This document shows positions 1 through 8,416 of a DNA stretch of 55,246 nucleotides, piece after piece. The translations under genes were made by a program, and so were the position numbers. This DNA comes from Sporolactobacillus sp. THM19-2 (GTDB taxonomy: Bacteria > Bacillota > Bacilli > Bacillales > Sporolactobacillaceae): positions 1-55,246 of the forward strand of contig NZ_SEMC01000017.1 of NCBI RefSeq assembly GCF_004153195.1. The letters are read 5' to 3'. How positions within the stretch are numbered: position 1 is the first letter of the stretch; the number at the start of each line of letters is the position of its first letter. The notes under the pieces are model-generated. The model worked only from the letters and a program-made list of their open reading frames with translations. It was not told the origin of the DNA and did not search any database.

Positions 1-2
1 TG

Positions 3-104
3 GAAACGACGGGATTCGTCTGCCCTGAAAACGAGAAAATGGCTGTCCGCATGTTCCATGCGGGCCAACAGGCATTCAAAATCATCGTTAAGTTGTTCGC
101 TTAG
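3..104 (+). CDS. C-terminal fragment of an unrecognised protein, cut by the window edge
   Basis: An open frame runs from the window edge to a TAG at 102-104 and gives 33 residues ending in IIVKLFA. It contains a CPENEKMAVRMF stretch that reads like genuine protein (helical, charged, no low complexity). The family was not recognised. Nothing can be said about the start or function because the gene begins outside the window. Confidence 0.4.
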   Translation, partial: ETTGFVCPENEKMAVRMFHAGQQAFKIIVKLFA

Positions 105-171
105 TAAAAATCTGTAAAATCCTTTGCGAAATTACCACCTAAACCATAGAAAATAAGCTGCTATGAATAAT

Positions 172-399
172 TCAGGATTGATGATGACTCAGTGCCGCAC
201 CGACGGATGCCAGAATCATCATCGTCAGCAGTATGCTGATTGAGTCCCCGGGAATCAGGCGGCGTCTCCTGATCGAATCGCCCCACTTCATCATCGCCAG
301 AACGATGAACCAGGCCATGCCTGCGGGCGGCAGGACGTAAAGAAGGATAAAGCCGACGGAAAAAGGCCGGCTGCTGATGTTTTTAATAAAAGGTCTCAC
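172..399 (-). CDS. Small two-helix membrane protein, unknown function
   Basis: A 75-residue protein with two hydrophobic segments (about residues 16-36 and 51-68), separated by a basic loop (SIRRRRL). GTG at 399 is preferred over the upstream ATG at 435 because a GGGGGA ribosome site lies about 8 nt before the GTG, while nothing similar precedes the ATG. The positive-inside loop suggests both ends face outward. No family was recognised, and it stands alone, converging with the partial gene at the window edge. Confidence 0.5.
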   Translation of the reverse strand: MRPFIKNISSRPFSVGFILLYVLPPAGMAWFIVLAMMKWGDSIRRRRLIPGDSISILLTMMILASVGAALSHHQS

Positions 400-573
400 G
401 GTAAAATCCCCCGAAATCCGTATCTCTACCCTCATTTATAATGAAAAGAAACAGGTACATTTTCTTTATGTATAATTTTTTATATTTGACCGTCTGCGCC
501 TGAAAAGGCTGTCAGCCGATCAACCTTCCGCTATAATGAAAGAAAAAGGATCAACAGGGAGGAGACAGACAGC

Positions 574-1560
574 ATGAGACTGGCTACGATTGGGACAAGC
601 AAAATTACGGATTCATTCCTGCAGGCGGTAAAGAAGAGAGGAAGATTTGACTATGCAGGTGCTTACTCGCGAACAGAGGAGAAAGCACGGTCTTTTACTG
701 AAAAACATCATGGCAGCACGTGGTTCACGTCACTTGAAGCGCTTGCGGCAAGTCGCGATGTCGATGTGGTTTATGTGGCTTCACCAAATGGACTGCATTT
801 TAAACAGGTGAAACAGATGCTTAGCGGCGGGAAACATGTCATTTGCGAAAAACCGGTTTTTGTCACACGGAGAGAGTTCGATGAGGCTTTTGAACTGGCG
901 GAGCAGAACCATGTTTTTCTCTTCGAAGCCATCCGCAATATCCAGACCCCGGTTTTTCACCGGCTGAAGAAAGAACTGCCGCGGGCCGGCCGTCTGCGCT
1001 CGGCCATTCTAAAGCAGATCCAGTATTCGTCGCGTTATGACCAGTTTCTTTCCGGACACATGACCAATATCTTCTCACCGGAATTTGCAGGCGGGGCGCT
1101 CGAGGATCTTGGTGTCTATCCGCTCTATGTCGCGGTCGCACTGTTCGGCACACCGCAGGAAGCAACGTATTTTCCGGTCCGGCTTTCAAATGGGATTGAC
1201 GGCAGCGGGACGCTGGTTCTGCGTTACGACGGGTTGATCTGCACGGTGCTCTTCTCAAAAATCGCTCATTCGGAGTCACCTTCCGAGATTCATGGCGAGA
1301 AAGGGACGTTGAGCATCAACAGTGCATCGGACATTGCCAGGCTGGAATGGACGGACGCTCATACGAAAGAAACGAAACTTCTTGCGGAACATGTTTCGGA
1401 TAATGATAAACTTTATGAGATTCATCATTTTGCCGACATTCTTGAACAAAATGACCGGGCAGAATACAGACAGCTCAGAGATCTCAGTCGCAGCGTCCTG
1501 CAGATCATGGAAACAGTCCGGAAAGAAAACGGTATTATTTTTCCAAATGACAGAAATTAA
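574..1560 (+). CDS. Gfo/Idh/MocA family NAD(P)-dependent oxidoreductase
   Basis: A 328-residue protein of the size usual for this family. The N-terminal Rossmann part (residues 1-120) has the family hallmark GGKHVICEKPV, with Glu-Lys-Pro at 92-94; the lysine is the usual catalytic/substrate residue. The C-terminal half is the alpha/beta substrate domain and includes a GGALEDLGVYPL stretch typical of the family. The dinucleotide loop (IGTSKIT) is a degenerate version of the usual GxGxxG. Substrate is probably a sugar or polyol but cannot be read from sequence. A GGAGGAG ribosome site precedes ATG 574. It is followed about 85 bp later by a gene that is probably transcribed separately. Confidence 0.85.
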   Translation: MRLATIGTSKITDSFLQAVKKRGRFDYAGAYSRTEEKARSFTEKHHGSTWFTSLEALAASRDVDVVYVASPNGLHFKQVKQMLSGGKHVICEKPVFVTRREFDEAFELAEQNHVFLFEAIRNIQTPVFHRLKKELPRAGRLRSAILKQIQYSSRYDQFLSGHMTNIFSPEFAGGALEDLGVYPLYVAVALFGTPQEATYFPVRLSNGIDGSGTLVLRYDGLICTVLFSKIAHSESPSEIHGEKGTLSINSASDIARLEWTDAHTKETKLLAEHVSDNDKLYEIHHFADILEQNDRAEYRQLRDLSRSVLQIMETVRKENGIIFPNDRN

Positions 1561-1645
1561 AGTGAGATTCAGCCTGCAGGCGGATCCTTTTTCCCGGCAA
1601 ATTGTTTACCCTTAATATAAGGTCATGATGAAGGGCGGTTGTGAT

Positions 1646-2509
1646 GTGGAAACATACCAGGAGAAAACAGCGTCTGTTGAAGGGATCCATAAAATCAGTG
1701 TGGAGACTCAATCGCTGGACGTGGAGCTGATTCAGTCGGAAAGCGACGAACTGCAGGCGACCCTCTGCGGCGAACACAGTGAAGATGAAGCGCGGCATAT
1801 TGAACTTGAGCTGCTGCGCCGGGATGATGAGCTGAGGGTCCGAATCACTCAGCAGGGTCACCTGTCTATGTTTCATATTGTCGGCGGGATCTGGAACAAG
1901 TATCTGAGATTCACCGTATATGTGCCCGACCGGCTTTTCGAAAGGATCACCGCAAGCGGCCAGTCGAGTGACATGATGGCAAAACGGCTGATGGCGGGAG
2001 AAATGATCTTCCTCTGCCGCTCCGGGGATATTCAGCTGGATGACTGCGTGGCGAAAGAAACACTGAACGTGCGCGCATCAAGCGGGGATATTACGTTAAA
2101 CGGTGTCCTTGGAAAAGGTGACGTGTCCGTTCAGAACTCAAGCGGCGATATTGACTGCCGGGGCCTGACCGGTGAAACGATCAGCATCGGCACGCACTCC
2201 GGGGATCTGACGGTCTCGGATTACCGCGGCCGGCTTCGTGCTGAAGCAAAATCCGGCGACATTGAAATCAAGAGCGATGTCCTCGCGGGGGATGTTGCGA
2301 TTCATTCAAGCAGTGGGGACGTGGCCCTGGCATACAGACAGGCTGATTCTTTTCTTGTTCACTATAAAGGATCATCCGGGGAAGGAAAAATCCGCATGGA
2401 AGGGCTCAGTTATGAGGAGAAAAGTGAGCACCTGATCGTTGGAAAGAAAGGTGACGGTCGCTATCGGGTCGATGTCCGTACGAGTTCCGGTGATTTTGTT
2501 CTGCAGTAA
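1646..2509 (+). CDS. DUF4097-type beta-repeat protein without membrane anchor
   Basis: About 287 residues with no signal or membrane segment. The C-terminal two thirds is built from recurring 'S-G-D-[IVL]' turns (CRSGDI, SSGDI twice, HSGDL, KSGDI, SSGDV, SSGDF), each about 20 residues apart, typical of the DUF4097 right-handed beta-helix fold. Function of the family is unknown; it is often found with PadR/HAAS sensor modules. GTG 1646 is chosen because AAGGGCGG (1631-1638) sits 7 nt upstream, while the in-frame ATG at 1625 has only a weak site. It is clearly paralogous to the membrane-anchored protein at 4102-5046: both end in a Y-x-EK...L-I-x-G-x-KG-x-G motif followed by SGDFVL. Confidence 0.75.
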   Translation: METYQEKTASVEGIHKISVETQSLDVELIQSESDELQATLCGEHSEDEARHIELELLRRDDELRVRITQQGHLSMFHIVGGIWNKYLRFTVYVPDRLFERITASGQSSDMMAKRLMAGEMIFLCRSGDIQLDDCVAKETLNVRASSGDITLNGVLGKGDVSVQNSSGDIDCRGLTGETISIGTHSGDLTVSDYRGRLRAEAKSGDIEIKSDVLAGDVAIHSSSGDVALAYRQADSFLVHYKGSSGEGKIRMEGLSYEEKSEHLIVGKKGDGRYRVDVRTSSGDFVLQ

Positions 2510-2520
2510 CGACATTCAGA

Positions 2521-2550
2521 CTTCCCGAACAGTACCGGGAAGTTTTTTTT
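2521..2550 (+). terminator. Intrinsic terminator after the DUF4097 gene
   Basis: CTTCCCG (2521-2527) pairs with CGGGAAG (2536-2542), leaving an 8-nt loop, and is followed by eight Ts. It starts 11 bp after the stop codon. Confidence 0.9.
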
Positions 2551-2694
2551 ATGTTATAGAGGATTAGGAGTCCTGAAAATTATTTTCTCCCAAACAGGGG
2601 CATGTATGATCAACAATCAGGGACGATCGGGGGGAAGTTACCTGGGATGCGCTCTTTTTGGTTGGGGAATCCGGTTAAGCGCCTGATCAGATGA

Positions 2695-2883
2695 ATAGAC
2701 GGAAAAATTTCGCTTACGTTAGTCATTCAATTTAAGAATAGCTAAAATAGGCGGAATGATTCCGACTATTGACTGGAGAAAACGGAAAATGAAGCTTGTT
2801 GCCTGGCATAAGCGGAAAATTTCCGCTTATATACCCTCGAAAAGCGTGCCGTTCAGGCCCATAACCGGAAAATATCCGCTTAT
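2695..2883. repeat. Five degenerate 23-nt palindromic units (core CGGAAAAT-TTCCG)
   Basis: Units can be aligned at 2695-2717, 2747-2769, 2778-2800, 2808-2830 and 2861-2883. The unit at 2808 is a perfect 23-nt palindrome with 11-nt arms ATAAGCGGAAA and TTTCCGCTTAT around one central A. The unit at 2861 keeps the outer ATAA/TTAT and a near-perfect core. The others are more decayed. Start-to-start spacing is 52, 31, 30 and 53 bp. The 2551-3231 interval holds no convincing gene (short frames there lack ribosome sites and overlap the palindromes). An operator array, a mobile palindrome family or RNA hairpins are all possible. Confidence 0.7.
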
Positions 2884-3231
2884 CTTACTTTTTGCTCTCA
2901 GGACAAAACATCCTATGACAAGTAAGCGGGATGAAGGCCCTTGCAAGATGGGAGATGGCCTGTGGCGACTTTGAAAGGGCTCGCAAAACGCAGAAGAAGA
3001 TTTGCCCGGCCAGGAAGGCAAACCTTGACAATCCGGAATAGTTGCGCCGTTTAGCCTGGCGTGCTGAAAACAGCAACATCACAAAAATTTTCATAGATAC
3101 TGCCTTGCATTATTCAGTACTGTGTCATATATTATAGTATAAGTGCAAAAATGTGAGTTATCCAATTGCCCCTCTAGTGAATAATAATCAGTAGTGAACA
3201 GTGATCTGACTAATACGGGGAAGTGATCCGC

Positions 3232-3555
3232 TTGAATGTACAATTCAAAAAGGGGGTTCTGGAGTTGTGTGTACTCATCCTCATTGCCGACAAAGATCAG
3301 TATGGCTATGAACTGGCCCAGAATATTTCAGACAAGATAGAGGTCGCAGAGGGGACGCTGTATCCACTGCTCAGGCGCTTGACAAAAGAAGGCTATTTAT
3401 CGACCTACCTCAGTGAGTCGACGGAAGGCCCACCGAGAAAATATTATTCGATCACTGAAAAAGGTGAGTCATACATGAAAACATTAATTCGTGAATGGAA
3501 ACAATTTTCCAAGGCAGTTGACCAGTTTATCAAGGGGGTGCAGCGTGATGAATAA
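3232..3555 (+). CDS. PadR-family transcriptional regulator
   Basis: A 107-residue winged-helix regulator. It opens MNVQFKKGVLELCVLILI and continues with YGYELAQ, EGTLYPLLRRL and PRKYYSITEKG, the standard PadR signature over residues 1-80. TTG 3232 is chosen because GGGGAAG ends 8 nt upstream and because family members usually begin MN[IV]QFKKGVLE; the GTG at 3223 would overlap that site. It overlaps the next gene by 8 bp, so the two are translationally coupled. PadR proteins usually repress their own operon, so it probably controls the HAAS and DUF4097 genes behind it. Confidence 0.92.
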   Translation: MNVQFKKGVLELCVLILIADKDQYGYELAQNISDKIEVAEGTLYPLLRRLTKEGYLSTYLSESTEGPPRKYYSITEKGESYMKTLIREWKQFSKAVDQFIKGVQRDE

Positions 3556-4105
3556 AGACGGGTTCCTGAATGAGCTTGACAGGCTTCTTCGCGAGATTCC
3601 AAAAAAGGAACGGCAGGAAATCCTTGCTGACTTCAAAGAACACTTCACAATCGGTTTTAATGAAGGAAAAAAGGAAGAAGAAATCATCCGCGAGCTTGGT
3701 GATCCAAAGGTGATTGCTGAAGAAGCACGCTCCGACTATGAAGCGACGAAATCGGAAAGGCCGCAGCCGGTGGCAAACGCCACACGCTGCATTCTGGCAG
3801 GCATCGGTATGATTTTCTTTAATCTGGTTGTGGTCCTCGGACCTCTTGTGGGGATTTTTTCAATCTATCTCTCGTTCTGCATTGTTTCGGCAGTTTTTAT
3901 TGTCAGCCCGCTGCTATCGATAGGTACCCTTTTTGATTCAGGGGGAATGCCTTTTCTCTTTGTTTTCTTTTCATCGCTGATCCTGTGTGGGGCGGGTATC
4001 CTGCTTGGCATCGCGATGATCTTCATCGGGAAATTTCTCTGGCGTGTCTTTGCAGGCTATCTTCGATTTAACGTCAATGTCGTCATGGGGAGGAAAAGGT
4101 CATGA
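3548..4105 (+). CDS. HAAS/DUF1700-domain membrane protein
   Basis: 185 residues. The N-terminal ~75 residues are a charged helical HAAS-type domain (FLNELDRLLREIPKKERQE, then FNEGKKEEEIIRELGDPK, an arrangement seen across DUF1700). Three hydrophobic segments follow and occupy the rest. These proteins are habitually encoded behind a PadR regulator and before a DUF4097 protein, as here, and are thought to act in membrane-stress sensing, but the biochemical role is unknown. GGGGG at 3534-3538 serves ATG 3548. The last 4 bases overlap the next start (ATGA). Confidence 0.85.
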   Translation: MNKDGFLNELDRLLREIPKKERQEILADFKEHFTIGFNEGKKEEEIIRELGDPKVIAEEARSDYEATKSERPQPVANATRCILAGIGMIFFNLVVVLGPLVGIFSIYLSFCIVSAVFIVSPLLSIGTLFDSGGMPFLFVFFSSLILCGAGILLGIAMIFIGKFLWRVFAGYLRFNVNVVMGRKRS

Positions 4106-5046
4106 GAAAATTCATTTACGCCGCTCTGGGAATGATTCTGATCGGTATCATCGGTGTTGCTATGATACTCCTGTCAACGGATCTGCTGGATTTTGAGAAA
4201 ACGGATGCGCAGAAAAAAACGGCAGACAGCCAGGGCATCAGCGAAATACAGGTGGACGCCGGATCGCTGGATGTCACGGTTGAGAAGACAACAGGCCGCA
4301 CATTGACTGCGGAAATTCAGGGCTGGGGGAACGGGCAGATGACCCGAAGGACAAAACTGGAAATGCAAAGACACGGCCAGGCACTGCATATCCTTGCTGA
4401 TCAGAATCCTCAATTTTTTGCGTTTTCATTCGGCTGGAAAAAGCTGGCCGTTAAAGTGCCTGCGCAATTATATCAATCCATCACTGTCCATTCAGGGTCG
4501 GGAGATGTTTCCGTACAGTCCCTGCGGGCAAATGACCTGTCTGTTACCACCAACTCAGGAGATATTACGGCTGAAAACAATCAGGCGCCGGGGAACTTTA
4601 CGGCGAAAGCGTCGAGTGGAGATATCGTGCTGAAACAGACACGTGCGGTGGATCAGGTCTCTGTCACGACGCGCAGCGGTGATATTGATTTGACCGGTCT
4701 TGTGGCAGGACACTCCTATGTGAACGCGTCGTCCGGTGACATTACAGTCCGAAATTTCAGCGGGGATCTCTCGTCGCGGGCGGATGCAGGTGACCTCGTG
4801 TTAAAAAGTGAACGGTTATCCGGTAATCTTTCTGCAGAAGCATCGAGTGGTGATGTGATCATCGGCTTTAATCAGGATCCGGATTCTCTGACGCTTGATT
4901 ACCGCGGACGTTCCGGTGAAGGAATAGTCATGACGAAAGGCCTGCTCTATAAAGAAAAATTGGAGGATCTGATTATCGGCCGAAAGGGGAACGGCAAGTA
5001 TCACATTAAGGTACGGACGAATTCCGGTGATTTTGTATTGAGATGA
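4102..5046 (+). CDS. Membrane-anchored DUF4097 beta-repeat protein
   Basis: 314 residues. Residues 5-27 form an N-terminal membrane segment (FIYAALGMILIGIIGVAMIL), after which the protein is probably extracytoplasmic. From about residue 130 it carries repeated SGD turns (GSGDVS, NSGDIT, SSGDIV, RSGDID, SSGDIT, FSGDLS, SSGDVI) and ends in NSGDFVLR. This resembles the paralogue at 1646-2509 but has an added anchor. Third gene of the PadR-HAAS-DUF4097 operon, overlapping the HAAS gene by 4 bp. A putative adhesin label is common for the family but is not demonstrated. Confidence 0.85.
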   Translation: MRKFIYAALGMILIGIIGVAMILLSTDLLDFEKTDAQKKTADSQGISEIQVDAGSLDVTVEKTTGRTLTAEIQGWGNGQMTRRTKLEMQRHGQALHILADQNPQFFAFSFGWKKLAVKVPAQLYQSITVHSGSGDVSVQSLRANDLSVTTNSGDITAENNQAPGNFTAKASSGDIVLKQTRAVDQVSVTTRSGDIDLTGLVAGHSYVNASSGDITVRNFSGDLSSRADAGDLVLKSERLSGNLSAEASSGDVIIGFNQDPDSLTLDYRGRSGEGIVMTKGLLYKEKLEDLIIGRKGNGKYHIKVRTNSGDFVLR

Positions 5047-5123
5047 ATACGTGTTTTAGAGCATGATCCGGTGAGATAATGGAGAAACTGAGGGAAGATA
5101 ACTTACTTGTAAAGGGGATTCCC

Positions 5124-6689
5124 ATGGATCAAAAGAAACGGGCAGGCAGTTTTCCTCAGAAAACCTCATCTATCTGGCGGGATACCGTGCATTTTCCTTC
5201 TTTTAAATTACTGAACACCGATATTGAGACGGAGACACTGGTTGTTGGCGGAGGCATCACGGGTATCACGGCGGCCTATGTACTGGCAAGCCGCGGGATG
5301 AAGGTTACGCTGATCGACGCGGCACAGCTCGCCAGCGGAACGACCGGCTATACGACGGCAAAAATCACGGCACAGCATGGCCTGATTTATAACGAACTGC
5401 TGGCACATATTGGCCAGGAAAAGGCTCAGCTTTACTACCACGCGAACAGTGAAGCCCTGGAGTGGATCAGGCAGATGGTTTTAAACCATGACCTGCGCTG
5501 CGATTTCACGCAGCATCCGGCCTTTGTCTACGCGACAACAGACAAAGAAGCCGAAGAGATTGAGAAAGAGAAGGAAGCGTATGACCTGCTCGGCATCCCC
5601 GGCAGTCTGAAGCAGAAAATTAATCTATCGATGAACATAAAAAATGCGCTGGAGATGCCGGATCAGGCCCAGTTCCATCCGCTGATGTATCTTCACTTTC
5701 TGATCGCGGAACTGGTCAGAATGGGTGTTTCGATTTACGAGCAGACACTGGCCGTCGCCCTTGATGAGGGACCGTCTCCGGTTGTTCACACCAGAGAGGG
5801 GTTTGCCATCCACTGCCGTGACGTGTTGATCTGCTCCCATTTTCCCTTTTACGACAACCGGTTTTATTTCTCCAGAATGTACCCGGAACGTTCCTATCTG
5901 ATGGCATGCGAGACGGATCAGCCGTTTCCGGACGGGATGTATATCAGTGCATCGGATCCGAAGCGGTCTTTGCGCAGCCTGTCGCTGTCCGGGGAAAAAG
6001 GGGTACTCGTCGGCGGCGAGAATCATAAAACCGGCCGCGGGGAAAGTACCGATATCCATTATCAGAGGCTTGAAGGTTTTGCCAACGCCGTGCTTGGCGA
6101 AAACCGGAAAATGGCCTTCTGGTCGGCACAGGATTATACGACAGTGGATAAGATTCCCTACATCGGCCGGATGGCGAAGAATCGCCCGCACGTTTATGTG
6201 GCAGCCGGTTTCCGTAAGTGGGGCATGACGACCGGGACCCTTGCGGCAAATCTTCTGGCGGATTTGTTGCTGGAGAGGGATAATCCTTATACCGATCTGT
6301 TCAGCCCGGCACGGTTTGAAGCGGATCCCATGATCAAACGCTTTTTCATCGAAAACAGTGCCGTTGCCGGAAACCTGATCAAAGGCAAAATCGAACGGGG
6401 CGGCTCACTGGATGACCTCGGCAGCGATCAGGGGGCGGTGATCCACTTTAACGGCAAAAGGGCGGGGGCCTATAAGCGTCTCGATGACCGCCTGACCATT
6501 GTAGATACCACTTGTCCGCACATGGGTTGTGAAGTAAACTGGAATCAGGGCGAGCGGACGTGGGACTGTCCGTGCCACGGCTCGCGTTTCCGGGCGACAG
6601 GCGAAGTGATCGATGGCCCGGCGCAGGAACCATTGAAACAGCTTTATTCAGAAAAGCGTAAAGATACAGAGGGTGACACTCCGGCATAA
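5124..6689 (+). CDS. FAD-dependent oxidoreductase with C-terminal Rieske [2Fe-2S] domain (YhfW type)
   Basis: 521 residues. An N-terminal DAO-type FAD domain has the dinucleotide loop GGGITG at 42-47 and spans to about residue 400. A Rieske domain occupies the C-terminus: Cys464-x-His466 and Cys482-x-x-His485 are the cluster ligands, with Cys469/Cys484 as the likely stabilising disulfide pair. The substrate is unknown; YhfW-like proteins are often annotated as glycine/D-amino-acid oxidases, but this is unproven. ATG 5124 is preferred over ATG 5079 because AAAGGGG lies 6 nt before it. The following DUF1992 gene begins 15 bp after the stop and probably shares its transcript. Confidence 0.88.
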   Translation: MDQKKRAGSFPQKTSSIWRDTVHFPSFKLLNTDIETETLVVGGGITGITAAYVLASRGMKVTLIDAAQLASGTTGYTTAKITAQHGLIYNELLAHIGQEKAQLYYHANSEALEWIRQMVLNHDLRCDFTQHPAFVYATTDKEAEEIEKEKEAYDLLGIPGSLKQKINLSMNIKNALEMPDQAQFHPLMYLHFLIAELVRMGVSIYEQTLAVALDEGPSPVVHTREGFAIHCRDVLICSHFPFYDNRFYFSRMYPERSYLMACETDQPFPDGMYISASDPKRSLRSLSLSGEKGVLVGGENHKTGRGESTDIHYQRLEGFANAVLGENRKMAFWSAQDYTTVDKIPYIGRMAKNRPHVYVAAGFRKWGMTTGTLAANLLADLLLERDNPYTDLFSPARFEADPMIKRFFIENSAVAGNLIKGKIERGGSLDDLGSDQGAVIHFNGKRAGAYKRLDDRLTIVDTTCPHMGCEVNWNQGERTWDCPCHGSRFRATGEVIDGPAQEPLKQLYSEKRKDTEGDTPA

Positions 6690-6704
6690 AGGAGCGGAGA
6701 ATGG

Positions 6705-7079
6705 ATGAGTATTATCGACATTCTGGCTGACGAGAAAATCAAACAGGGAATGAAAGACGGGGCTTTTGATGATTTACCCGGCAGAGGAAAACCGCAGAAA
6801 TTCGAGGATCTTTCATCTGTTCCTGAAGATCTGCGTGCCGGGTATCATATGCTGAAAAACGCCGGCTATCTGCCTGAAGAGCTTCAGGTGAAAAAAGAAA
6901 TCGTCTCACTGACGGACCTGATCCGCTGCTGCACGGATGAAGATGAACGGATCCGGCTCAACGGTGAATTGAAGATTAAGAAACTGAGATTTAATCAGCT
7001 TGTGGAGAAGCGTTCCATACAAAAGACCCGAACCTACCGTAAATACAGGGATCGGATCTTCAATAAGTTTCATATGTAG
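6705..7079 (+). CDS. DUF1992 (DnaJ-homologue subfamily C member 28-like) protein
   Basis: 124 residues matching the DUF1992 pattern: MSIIDILADEKIKQGMKDGAF, then DLPGRGKP and LKNAGYLPEELQ. The second half is charged and probably helical. Despite the family name there is no J domain. Its cellular role is unknown. A GGAGCGGAG ribosome site sits just upstream of ATG 6705. It lies 15 bp behind the Rieske oxidoreductase gene, and a weak CCCT/AGGG hairpin follows at about 7102. Confidence 0.85.
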   Translation: MSIIDILADEKIKQGMKDGAFDDLPGRGKPQKFEDLSSVPEDLRAGYHMLKNAGYLPEELQVKKEIVSLTDLIRCCTDEDERIRLNGELKIKKLRFNQLVEKRSIQKTRTYRKYRDRIFNKFHM

Positions 7080-7147
7080 GCGGGTAAGCGATAACCTTAT
7101 GCCCTAAAAAAGGGATTCAGGAAAACTAAATAGAAAATATAAATATA

Positions 7148-7765
7148 CCTGAATTATTCACCGTTCTTCATTTTTTCGGAATTTCGCTCATCAGAATACA
7201 GGTAACCTGATTTCACTTGATTTTTTGAATGGAAAAGTGCCTTTGAACATCAATTTCTGAACATTCATGTAAAACAATGCCGTTTTGAGACAGACTTACC
7301 CAGTTGATCGTATGAGAGCGTTTTTATAATAGCGAGTTGAACGTTTTTTGGTTACTCGATTTGAAGTTTTTGAATCCGGCTGAGCACGTTCCAGAAGAAT
7401 GTCTGATAGACAAAACTGGAAGACAGCTTGAAATAGAGCGATCGTCCGGATCGGACCAACTTACTCGCTACCTTCACGATCCTCGTGCGGATGGTTTCGA
7501 TTTGCATGGTCTTCTGCTTCTCCGGGAACGTCAACGTACGCATCCAATTGGTCAAATTATAGGCGAGCAAGCTGAGCATCAGTCGCGCTTCATTGGTTTG
7601 AAATTTGTGGCTGGGCAGTTGATTCAGGCTAAGCCCAGATTTGGCTTCCTTGATGTAGTTTTCCATCGTTCCCCGTTTCTGATAGGTCAAAAAGATTTGT
7701 TTTGGGGAAAAGCAGTCAACCAGATATACCCCACTCTGTTTGGTCAGAAAGCAGGAGATACCCAA
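7148..7765 (-). mobile_element. Truncated IS1380-type insertion sequence (transposase C-terminus only)
   Basis: The frame 7352-7765 encodes 137 residues containing LTYQKRGTMENYIKEAKSGL and ANE-like NEARLMLSLLAYNLTNW, the C-terminal DDE region (Y-x2-R-G-x2-E) of IS1380-family transposases. The N-terminal ~300 residues and the first catalytic Asp residues are absent, so it is inactive. CCTGAATTATTCA at 7148-7160 lies where the right terminal repeat should be and may be that end; no matching left end was found. The lost portion ends at about 7745-7765, where reading passes into a replication-initiator remnant on the same strand. Confidence 0.75.
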
Positions 7766-8416
7766 TAGCAGAACGAGTTCTGAAATCTTTAATCGAGCAA
7801 ATGTCCGGCTGTTTTATCGTTAAATTATCAAGTGACTTGTCCCATAAATTGACAGTCTGACGCTTCAACTCAAATTCGACCCTCCACAAATTTTCAAAAT
7901 CAATTTCCTGATCGGCTTTATCCTTGCGCTCTTTTTTTTGTTGTAAATTCGTATGTAACGCTCACTATCTCGACTGCCAAAATAACGAGTTTCTACCGCA
8001 CCATCTCGACCATAAATGACAATTTGTTTCAGCGGAATGTCTGTCATAACCAGAAGATCATTCAAGTTTTCTGATACGTCAAATGCCAAATCCAGCCTTG
8101 AAAATCCCGCGTTTTTCAAGTTCGGAAGAATTTTTTCAACAAAAAATGTTTTTGCTTTTCTATCGCAATTATTTGGGTTGAACTCGCAACGAAAATTTCG
8201 CCGATCCCTCATCCTGCCCTTTGTTTTGTCATACTCGAGATAGAAAAGACCATCATAAGCCCGAGCCGTTAAATAGTCTGAACCACCACAAAGAAATTTA
8301 ACGGCACTTTCAAAAGCAACAAAATTCCGGAATTTCTTGGCACAATTGGGAACGAGATCTCCAATAATAGTCATTCTATCCCAGGGAAGAGGAGCTGCTC
8401 CGGCTCCTCTTTTCAT
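7750..8416 (-). pseudogene. Rep_trans-type replication initiator, frameshifted and truncated
   Basis: From ATG 8416 the frame gives a protein with FSRLDLAFDVSEN and later VETRYFGSRDSERYIRIYNKK, the pattern of pT181-type replication initiators and related ICE relaxases (Rep_trans). At an A8 run on the coding strand (T8 at 7932-7939) the frame shifts. Adding one A restores a continuous frame reading KERKDKADQEIDFENLWRVE and then FELKRQTVNLWDKSLDNL, which is exactly how such proteins continue after YNKKK. That second frame runs into the IS fragment at about 7750 and loses its C-terminus. The N-terminal codons also encode a perfect hairpin (AAGAGGAGC/GCTCCTCTT, about 8388-8412), so translation could instead begin at ATG 8374. 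Confidence 0.75.

Noticed and set aside
2756-3094. Short overlapping frames on both strands before the PadR gene
   Set aside because: They run through the palindromic repeats, lack ribosome sites and show no protein family.
4489-5040. DNA tandem repeat or CRISPR array, suggested by recurring SGD-coding units
   Set aside because: The repeats are at protein level (beta-helix turns) with diverged DNA; no identical repeats with unique spacers exist.
7337-7768. 143-codon plus-strand frame
   Set aside because: Antisense shadow of the IS1380-type transposase fragment.
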